Assembly (NCBI RefSeq): GCF_000003815.2 | Contig: NC_049984.1 | Location: forward strand, 13,312,003 to 13,376,002 | Direction of reading: 5' to 3' | Origin: Branchiostoma floridae | Taxonomy: Eukaryota; Chordata; Leptocardii; Amphioxiformes; Branchiostomatidae | Length of the DNA: 64,000 nucleotides | The notes under the pieces: generated by a model | What the model was told of the DNA's origin: nothing | The model's input: the letters and a program-made list of their open reading frames with translations, nothing else | Database searches by the model: none | Shown: piece after piece, positions 44,401 through 64,000 of the stretch | How positions within the stretch are numbered: position 1 is the first letter of the stretch | How the letters are laid out: every line of letters starts with the position of its first letter | Translations under genes and position numbers: made by a program

Positions 44401-45093
44401 TTATCTTAGTCTGGAGCCCAGCCTTGTTAGCTGAATTGTTTCGTTCCTGACAATTGGCGGGAGCAGACCAAAGCTAACAAGGCTGGATTCCAGGTTAAGG
44501 TAAGAACTTCTACTATTTTTCCAGTGACATGTGGAGCCTAGTGGAGCCCACAGTACATCTTGCACTGCCAAAAAGTGTTTTTTTTTGCAGCGTAACCCTG
44601 TTACAATACATCAGCCTTCTAGGGAGAAGGTCAAGAACATAGTCTACGCAGTGAGGTTTATTATTTGTAACAGATGCTTTATTTATAGTGATCATGATGT
44701 CAATTGGTAATTGGAGATTCTTGGACTCGTAAAAAGTACACGCTGCGCACCTGCTACTAAAGTAAGCAAAATCCTGTCCAAACTGCTTTTGTCATGGTAA
44801 CTACATCTGCTGGGTGGTCTTAAAGTTTGCAAGTACGATTTCATTTCTAAGGAACATCAGGACCTACGGCTGTGTTTAGCCGTCGAGTAGGGAGTAAAAA
44901 CAAATATGGAGACTCCGATGACGCCAATCCGCTGTTGTTTATTTCCGTTGATAGGTCGCCTGTCTGTGAAGAGATTGTGAGTTGTCGAGGAGACCACGTT
45001 CGCCTGGCCGTTCGTGTCCGCGTGTTTACGTACCCAGAGCAGGCCTGTGCCGTGTGGATCATGTTCGCCTGTAAATACAGATCTATCTTATGA
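35431..45093 (+). CDS. CEP76: CEP76, centrosomal protein of 76 kDa
   Basis: Thirteen coding exons: 35431-35493, 35804-36059, 36472-36696, 37194-37379, 37940-38166, 38649-38840, 39532-39695, 40197-40317, 40569-40673, 41203-41310, 41687-41774, 44049-44256 and 44955-45093. They join in phase to 693 codons (human about 659). The protein is collinear with vertebrate CEP76 from MALPPEKISELRQIIH to IMFACKYRSIL. CEP76 is a centriolar protein that binds CP110 and restrains centriole reduplication. An N-terminal C2-like region (IDPTRRHLYLQV) is followed by a transglutaminase-like fold with Cys385 (GDCEDHS), His416 (AHTWV) and Glu432 (FWESLTG) at the catalytic positions. Whether it is active is not known to me. 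Exon 12 carries about 26 residues that I do not recall in the human protein. Confidence 0.95.
36960..37165. repeat. Dispersed repeat (GGACCT / TTAGTTGAAGC family), copy 2
   Basis: Collinear with the segment at 30690-31090: CCTACAGCTTTTCACCCCATCC, CATCCTTAGTTGAAGCAAGG, CTCATTTTAACCTGAGTAGAGTGA, GTGAAGTGCCTTGG and GGACCTTTAGATTCTAAGTC. Lies in the CEP76 intron before exon 4. Edges are approximate. Confidence 0.5.
37420..37485 (+). repeat. Imperfect (GAT)n / purine-rich microsatellite
   Basis: A run of GATGATGATAATG, GATGAGGATGGTGATGG and GATGAAGATGATGAT units with interruptions, just after the CEP76 exon 4 donor. Confidence 0.85.
37497..37780 (+). repeat. Three-copy dispersed repeat, copy 1
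   Basis: Opens with ATGTTGTGTTTCTGA and closes with GATGAAAAATTTCATGTCCC...GCCAATGGTCGA. Matching opening and closing blocks, at similar spacing, occur at 52138-52415 and 56405-56695. It is non-coding and probably a non-autonomous transposon whose ends I cannot fix. Confidence 0.6.
39305..39445 (+). repeat. Dispersed repeat (CTAACTGGCAAAGC), copy 3, partial
   Basis: TCTCAATCATGGGACTGCTG, CATCTGAGAGGACGTCTCTAACTG, GTGTGAGGAAATCGGTG and CTTTCCCAAGCAC line up with the segments at 36960 and 30690. It lies about 90 bp before CEP76 exon 7. Confidence 0.45.
39740..40078 (-). CDS. Unrecognised 112-codon ORF inside a CEP76 intron
   Basis: An uninterrupted ATG-to-TAA frame on the strand opposite CEP76, between exons 7 and 8. 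It is basic toward the C-terminus (IRKALRRRPLARGP), has a hydrophobic N-terminal half (VVCHTLYTVASLLFRL) and two Trp-rich motifs (TDWFRSW, RNWFKHS). I recognise no domain and see no splice sites or target duplications around it. It may be a remnant of a repeat, a small intronless gene or chance. Confidence 0.25.
   Translation of the reverse strand: MVDILPTPSLSTIQKVVCHTLYTVASLLFRLGSLTTLTSGIVQILDEGTDWFRSWVRTMSKLRNWFKHSFKQHPNIRKALRRRPLARGPVVIERLLSNPFLVPNVQNCCVTP
40789..41034. mobile_element. 246-bp inverted-repeat element with 11-bp target duplication
   Basis: The arms begin ACGTCACCGGAACGTACTGC on the left and CACGTCACCGGAACGTACTG on the inverse of the right end. TGCTATCTAAG flanks it exactly on both sides (40778-40788 and 41035-41045). 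A 9-11 bp duplication points to a Mutator-type transposase. The interior has no coding capacity. It is located in the CEP76 intron between exons 9 and 10. Confidence 0.85.
41435..41550 (+). repeat. Dispersed repeat, copy B (partner at 3506-3625)
   Basis: Carries GAGAAGATGATC, GTGGCAGGAAGAT, CAGAGGTGGTAAAACTAGTC, CAATCAGACA and ACAGTCCAA in the same order as 3506-3625. Located in the CEP76 intron before exon 11. Confidence 0.6.
41775..44048 (+). other. CEP76 intron 11 (2.3 kb)
   Basis: Bounded by ACAG/GTAAGG and a long pyrimidine tract ending TTTCTCCTCAG. I find no exon, RNA gene or delimited transposon inside. A short AAGGAGGTT/AACCTCCTT palindrome at about 42778-42797 is the only structure seen. 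Confidence 0.6.
44301..44541. mobile_element. Nested palindromes in the last CEP76 intron
   Basis: The outer arms CCAGGCTCCACATGTCCCTG and the inverse CTAGGCTCCACATGTCACTG bracket an inner 83-bp inverted repeat (44411-44493). The inner arms are CTGGAGCCCAGCCTTGTTAG and the inverse CTGGAATCCAGCCTTGTTAG. The inner unit looks like a tiny MITE inserted in an older one. No target duplication is obvious for either. Confidence 0.6.
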
Positions 45094-45131
45094 GCTGCAG
45101 ACGGCATGGGATATAAAGTAGCTGACGCTAC

Positions 45132-45424
45132 AAGGGCTCTAGCCAGCTTGAAATTTTTTTCCGTCAGCCAATTCCAATTGTCACGAAAACACTGAGACCT
45201 TGAAAAACGGGTTTTACATTGTCAACAATCATAACAATAGCAAAACAAACAGTGTGTGGCTTTTACGGCCGTGGACGGTGTCCCCAAGCCGCCTGTAGCT
45301 TCCACCAAGGAGCTTTTATCAGATTTTTGTCCGTCAAGGTTGACGGATTGGCTTTAAAATTTTTCCGTCAAACGCAGCAAATTTCCGTCAATTGATGGAA
45401 AAACCGACGCTGGCTAGAGCCCAG
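45132..45424. mobile_element. hAT-type MITE, 8-bp target duplication (family shared with 50636)
   Basis: GACGCTAC occurs immediately before (45124-45131) and after (45425-45432). The left end AAGGGCTCTAGCCAGC and the inverse of the right end CTGGGCTCTAGCCAGC form the terminal repeats. The interior repeats TTCCGTCA/TGACGGA motifs. At 293 bp it is non-coding. It begins 39 bp after the CEP76 stop, so it is transcribed as 3' UTR if the message extends that far. Confidence 0.88.
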
Positions 45425-45496
45425 GACGCTACCCATCTACTGTGTACTACTGAGTTACTAAGTTATTGATAAACAACAGTGACAGTTAATGGTTGC

Positions 45497-45519
45497 CACT
45501 ACTACTACTACTACTACCA
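45497..45519 (+). repeat. (ACT)n microsatellite
   Basis: Seven or so tandem ACT units after GGTTGCC. A second low-complexity tract, about ten consecutive G, follows at about 45629. Confidence 0.9.
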
Positions 45520-48500
45520 AGCTGAGTGCATGTCACGCCCACCCTGGTTACCAGACAGATACTGGACTGTCAGATTTCTTTGTAATTTAGCACTCGGCCT
45601 AGACCTCCCAGAGCACTTATTTAGATGGGGGGGGGGGGGTACCTCCATCGAAGAAACTGGCTGGTGGCCATTCTGTATGTGTCTGAATGAGATGAAAACC
45701 CAGATGTTTTTGAACTCGAAGCTTACACCACAAAGAATCGAGTTTGTGGGAAACTGTGCGGTCCTGAAATACTGATGTTGTTTTCCATTTGCACGGTGGC
45801 TTTATCAGAAGTGCACCGGATGTGAAGTTATGCTGTGTTCTACAAAATGCACGAGAAGGGCTAATTTCAGTCGCATGTATCAGTCAGTGTTTGTGGGACA
45901 GCAGATCCCAATGCTACAAGCTGTTTCAGAATGTGTTTAACACAAGTCAGATGTCAAATGACTTGGTCTGTTTTCCTTTTAAGATTCGAAGTTTCAAATG
46001 ATGTTTTATGACATAAGTCCACACATTATCATATGCTGAATTGATGACGAAAAATCATAGGTTGGGTAACTTCCATTCTTGAACACCAGGCTTACATGTA
46101 CATGTACAACCATTAGTGTTCTCTATCAAATTTTATCCTACATGTACCAGTATTTATGATTAAAGATGTGCAAGAACTTTTTCATAGATTTGTTTGTTGA
46201 GTATAGTTTGTTCAGAGATACTGTAGCACTGGTCACATACATGTGTATTATATAGCATGCTGTATGTTAATATGTGCCCTCATGGTACTCTTTACTCAGA
46301 AGGTATGAATAGATTGCATATCAGTAGGTAGGGATGTTGGATAGGCTTGGCCAAAGAGAGTGAAAAGATTCAGATGCATGGATTTTTAAACCATTGCAAG
46401 ATGGGATGATACTGTAGACACGTGTATGAATTATAAACCCTGAGAGTACACTGCTTCAGGAGTGTTTTACGCTCTAAATTACGCTCTATTAATCTGTTTA
46501 TGGGCAATGCAAAAACACTTTTGACAACAAGCCTGGTCATTTGGATGTTTGTATTTATTAGGTCATTGATAAACACTTACATGAAAGCTAGCATGAGGTG
46601 GAAAACTGCACTGTCCTCATCTTGTACGAACAAAAGCAACACGACTTCATCGCCATCTTACCAAAATGATACAAATCCGTCCAAAATATCATTGCTTTCC
46701 TGTACATGCCAACTTCAGTTGATTCAAAGATTGACATTGGCATGGTGACATTATTCCTGGTTAGACGTCTCTAGAGATGCTTGTTTGTTTTGGAAAACAT
46801 CACAGTGAATAGAGAGATATTGGGCACGAAGAACAAAGTCATTATTACTATAATCATGGAAAATAGGGGACCTTATAGAAATGTAGACATGCTTTAATCA
46901 AGTTCAGAATAGCAATTTTTCTACCTGCACTGGTAATGTTTCTGTCCAGGGTGGAGATTTTTAAAGTGGGTTTTACTTTTAGTTGGAAGATGTCTGACCA
47001 GGAATAGTACAAGCCAAAAATCCAGTAGCCATGTCAATAGAGGAAGAATGCCTGCACACAATTCCAAAATAAATCTTTGTCAGTACGTTCTCATACAGTC
47101 TTCATTTGTAAGATTGCACAACGGAGTATGACAAGTCAAGAGCGGCAATCCTTCACTGCCGACCAGCTTGCTTGCAGGTGAGTTGTTAAAATACAGTACA
47201 TTGCAGTTCAACTTAAAGTACGTCCTGAATTGTGATAGATTCTTCAAGCTGGCAAAGTAAAATTATGTCCATTTGTCTTAATTCATAAGCACTTTTACAG
47301 ACATTCAACACATAAATGACTGCGATTTTGTGTTGTGGAATGTTTTGCACAGCAGGCTTCAAATTAGGCTATTGTGAAGTATATAAATAGAAGATGTTTA
47401 CAATACCAAGTCCATGTGCAAGTAAAACACTGCTTGAGAACTTGCAACACTAGCAAAAGGCTTGCTGCTGTGCAAAACCTCCATCTCATGACATAACTAC
47501 TTCATAACGTCATTATTGCCAAGCTTATGAATTTCAACAGCTTATTCAGGAATGTTCAACAAAGCAACATAACAATCCCCATCTTACAAACCATGCTGAG
47601 AGGCCAGGTCAACAGGAACTTTGTCTTCCATCTTATTGACTTCAAATGACTGCAAAACGATTTGGCACAATTTACTTTGATGCAAACAAAATTGATTCTT
47701 CTCAAAACTATCTCCATCTATTTAGCAAACATCTTTAGGCGACAGTGAAGGATTTCTTTATCATGTGCAGACAGATAAACCCTGTTTGAAACAAAGCAAT
47801 ATTCCAAGAAGCAAGAAGGCATCTCAGCATTTAATAAATAGGACAGGAACATCCTGTGGTCATTGATCTCTCTATACAATCCATGCATGAAGCTAGCTTT
47901 CATGGTACAGCAAAACTGCACATGGGAGGGACACTACCAACTCTGGGCTGGAGCACCCTCACAAGTGGCATAATACAAGGACTGTTCCATTCTAAAAGTC
48001 TCGTGGGGGAGGACTGGATTACTTTTTTGGGGGGAAGGGGGAAATGATTTTCATATCTGCTCCACCCTTGTTCTGTTTTTTGTTTTCATTGTTGTGCATC
48101 CCCTGATCTTGTATTGCTCATAATTTTATCACCTAAAATTTCCCTTGACATGATTTTTTTCCCCGTACAATCCTCCATCACTAGGTAACTATTAATATGG
48201 AATAGCCCAATAAGCAAAACAGTGCAACACAGAGATAAAATTCTTACCAGCTTGAACATGTTGGAAAAAGCTCCACAGATGCTGTATCCTGTATATGACA
48301 GCACAAGAAGTCACAAATAAATTACATCTCCATTTCTACAATCATCCATTATTATTATTCACAATAAAGGTCGAGCCACAGTGCAATGGTGGAGTGAGTT
48401 TCTGTTGATACTAGTGAAAGTTAAACACAGAAAGATGACTGACACATATACATTTACTTCTGGTGCATTGGGCATTCGTTCACAGCCCAACTGTATACAT

Positions 48501-50379
48501 ACTCTATAAAGAACTACAGACCCGTCTTACGATCACTTTTCTACAGACAAGGAGAACAGAAAAAAAACATCACAACTGAGAAACAAGGTGACATAACTTC
48601 CAGCACTCTAGAAACATTACAGTTTATATTAGAAGATTTTTTTTCTCCAGCCTTCAAAAACATTCACACACAAGTCTTGTTTAAATTAATATCTCACAGA
48701 CGGTAATAAAAGTTTTCTCAGACAGTATTCAAAGGTAAGTCACATTTCTTGACATCATGTAAGAGGAGACTTTTCATGCCATTGTCCACTTTTCCAGCCA
48801 ACAAGCCTCTTCTTCTATTCACTATCATGTATTAGTATACAAAGATAAAGTCATATTTCTGTAACTAGGCAACAATGTTCTAGTGTGTGTCTCTTCCATC
48901 TATGCTCCTATTCAAAACTGCCTAAGTTACAGTCATTTTACGCTACAAGTCTTCTCTTGAGAATAAATAAATAGTAATTCACTAACTTTCGGGATGCACT
49001 GTCCCATAGATTTTCTATACAAATTATTTTTCACTGCTGGTTAGAATTATTTTAGATGCAACAGTTTGACACATGAACAAAAGGTAGGCCAGTATTCTGC
49101 ACCCAGCTACATGTAGTGGGTGGGACCCTGCTGTGTCCTGTAGTTGCCAAGAGAGATGACCATGTAAGGTGAACGTAGATCAGGCACAGAAGCACACGTT
49201 ATTGTTTTCTCCCTTTGTCATAGTCATATGCTCAGCTTTTCCAATGCATTTCTGTGTAGAGAATAGTTCCTACAAGTGTAGTGCCATTTCCCAATTGTGC
49301 TGGGGTGGTTGTTGTGTCTCTTGTTCCATATTTATGCCAACGCTTGCAGCATAAGTGTACAGTAGTCATGTTTGTTCTTACTGCAACAGGAGACCAGTAT
49401 ACCATGCTGCTGTCAGTTACTTCCTTCAATGTGATCTGAGGTATGCCAATGTTGTTGGAACTCAATTTTGCAGCAGGGGGGGGAATATGCAACAGAACAC
49501 AATACAAACCAAACATGGTCAATCAGTACATGGCAACTACAGGTCCATTTTAGTCATAAGGTCATCAACAATGCTGAACAGAACTGGCGGATCCTGTACA
49601 AGGCAACATCTGAGAAAAAAAAGGAACACAAGTCTAGACTTCGAGGTCCTATATCACTCCATGTTGTTCTGGTCCTATCTAATACAGGTACACAACACAT
49701 GGTTTCCACCTATCAAACAACAAGTAGGTTTGGCATTGGTACAGGTAGCTTTGTCTGAAGTTTAACACTGTAGACATACGTACGCCACATCAGCGGATAC
49801 ATTGCAACGATCTGATAGCGAATAGGTTCCTCCATTGTGTCACTTCTACAAAGTGTACCGTTAGTACTTGAACGTGTCAATTAACACTGAAGAAGTTCTC
49901 TGTGACTTGTCGGTAGTGAACGTGAAGAAGACTATCTAGTCTAGTAAGTGATAATAACGATTGACTTGAACATTGGCCAGCAATGACATGTCTGATAACA
50001 ACTCTTCCTCCTTCTGCTTTCAATTTAATAGATACTGGACATATCAGTGAATACAGGTAGAACAATATCTGTCAAAGTAAATTCTCTGGAACCATATAGA
50101 TCTGTATTCAGAAATACTGCCCAATGGTAGGGCTAGGTTTTTTTTCCAGTCACCAAGGTACAGTCCAGTATTATATAGAAATGGCAAGAGGATTTGGAGG
50201 TTCGCTACATCTCAAACAAAGATCTGCACTGGGAGGCTGCAGTCAGACACTCACACCACACCAACAGTCCATGTGTGGGGTTTCAACTTTTCCAACATCT
50301 CGTCACCACGGCTGGCAGGCCCCAAATCTGGCCACAACTCTTAAAAACAACCTCTGTTTGGTTTGGCGGATGACCCTCC

Positions 50380-62697
<12,318 letters not shown>

Positions 62698-64000
62698 CTG
62701 CAAGACAATGAGTACAAATCTTGAAATATTCACAATGTGGTTTTATGATTGCAGTTTTTGCAGTGATTGTGAAATCATCACCTAGCAAATGTTTGTTGAG
62801 TAATGCAGCATCTCTCCACCACAAACCTGTAACAACACAGTGAACACCGCCTTTTCACACTGTTTATAATTGGGGTTTAACAAAATCAAAAAAGAAGGAA
62901 AACTACATAAGAGGTTTTTCAACTGTTTTCCCACCCAACTGAGAAATTAGATCCCTGTAAAACTAAATTAATCTACAGTGTTTCTAGATAATTTTTGGTC
63001 AGCCTCTGGATCAGTTGTGATGGTATTTGGTGAGTGTGTGGTCGATTATGGGCCACCAATATATCTTTATATATTTTACAATACAACTAATTTGGATAGA
63101 GAAAACTATCAATTGAAATAGATTATGCTAATTACAACCTTTTTTTACATTATCAAGGTTAACGACACAACATAAATAAGACATTTACAGAATCTCTGAA
63201 TATATATGACTTAGAGGTATAAAGTCGACCAACTCCTTTTCTTTGAAATTTCACTACCTGGACAACAAACATGCACTGCTTAGGTTTAATACCACTTACT
63301 GGCCTGGAGTTGTTTGTGGCAAAAGCTGAGAGAGAGAAATATCAAAGGCTGCTGACATTTAATACAAAAAGGGGTCACCACAGGCGACTGTGGATTTGCA
63401 TGGGCAATGTGCTTTTATCTCTTACTTCAGCACTGCCAACTGATTGCTTCTTTTATCACAAACAAGCACCGAAGGCTTTGATATTAAATGAATGTGACAT
63501 GTTACAGAATTTCACTTAAATTTTCAAGCACAAAGGGTGAATCAGGTCTTAATTACTGTTTTCATCCACATTTTACCATCTTGTGACAAACAAGTTGCCA
63601 CCCTGCAAAAAAGACAACTACAGAAATATTGGTGAACACTAAAACCACCATTCCTTAAACATAACACTTGACTATGGCCAAAATGTATCAGTTACAGTCA
63701 AACCTACATGTATACAAGTGACAACCTGTACTAAAAAAAATGTAAGGACCAACTGGCTAACGTGAACACCTTTAGCAGTTCCTTAGATAATTTTTCCATT
63801 TAGTAATGATTTACACATTAGTATTGAGACTCCTGTCTACATAGTAACCACATAGACCAGCCTTTATTGGTCCACCTTCTAGGACAGGTTTGATTGTACT
63901 TTTTATGAGAAGAGCCGTGACATTTCTTCTGTAAATTATTCAGCATGTCAATCATCATGTTTCATTTCATTTCCATATATGGATACTTGAGTGCTTAAGC
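62698..64000 (-). other. CMIP intron running to the window edge
   Basis: Upstream of the exon 62697-62635 I find no further exon that matches the preceding CMIP sequence. The segment is AT-rich and carries no delimited transposon or RNA gene. A weak exon-like stretch around 63577-63605 on the minus strand does not resemble CMIP. Confidence 0.55.

Larger units (their letters stand above)
45094..50379. other. Convergent 3' flanks of CEP76 and CMIP
   Basis: No coding exon can be supported. The interval should hold both 3' UTRs. It contains a hAT-type MITE (45132-45424), an (ACT)n microsatellite (about 45497-45519) and a G homopolymer near 45630. The rest is AT-rich unique-looking sequence. Open frames here are short and show no domain. 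Confidence 0.6.

Noticed and set aside
63577-63605. Candidate CMIP upstream exon with TTTTTTGCAG acceptor
   Set aside because: The translation does not match the part of CMIP expected before APLLEDNQP.

Overview
The window looks like invertebrate deuterostome nuclear DNA, most likely an amphioxus (Branchiostoma). I infer this from intron-rich genes that are recognisable orthologs of vertebrate genes, moderate AT richness, CpG-rich promoter patches and a very dense load of miniature inverted-repeat transposons. I see no prokaryotic operon, CRISPR array, rRNA gene or convincing tRNA gene. Every exon boundary given here was derived by eye from GT/AG sites, reading-frame phase and remembered family similarity. 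Translations joined across splice sites are therefore models.

Layout. (1) 50-1216 (+): the last three coding exons of TMX3, an ER transmembrane thioredoxin/PDI. (2) 6446-18534 (-): a complete three-exon dermatan-sulfate epimerase (DSEL-type, 1224 aa by my model) with a C-terminal sulfotransferase domain, convergent with TMX3. (3) 25427-33211 (-): SLC35C2, a nine-exon Golgi-type nucleotide-sugar transporter family member. (4) 35431-45093 (+): CEP76, thirteen coding exons, 693 aa, head-to-head with SLC35C2 across an upstream region of about 2 kb. (5) 50380-62697 (-): CMIP, fourteen coding exons ending in leucine-rich repeats, convergent with CEP76 and running off the right edge of the window.

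The space between exons is a patchwork of transposons, and several can be delimited to the base by target-site duplications. There is an 8-bp-TSD hAT-type MITE beside TMX3 and a related pair of hAT-type MITEs at 45132 and 50636. A 246-bp element with an 11-bp TSD lies in a CEP76 intron. A 1.54-kb TTAA-flanked foldback with arms of about 650 bp lies in an SLC35C2 intron. A tRNA-derived SINE is split by a 5'-truncated LINE near 34 kb. A family of TA-flanked CTGTAA-ended MITEs has a possible larger relative, a 1.4-kb element in a CMIP intron that carries a broken transposase-like N-terminus. Several low-copy dispersed repeats occur two or three times within the window.

The five genes are not an obvious pathway cluster. 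TMX3, DSEL and SLC35C2 all act in the secretory pathway (disulfide exchange, glycosaminoglycan epimerisation, nucleotide-sugar transport), which may be coincidence. The most notable points are the intact epimerase-sulfotransferase fusion, the extra CEP76 segment, the locally duplicated CMIP splice acceptor, possible unassigned coding exons inside the last SLC35C2 intron, and the foldback element.
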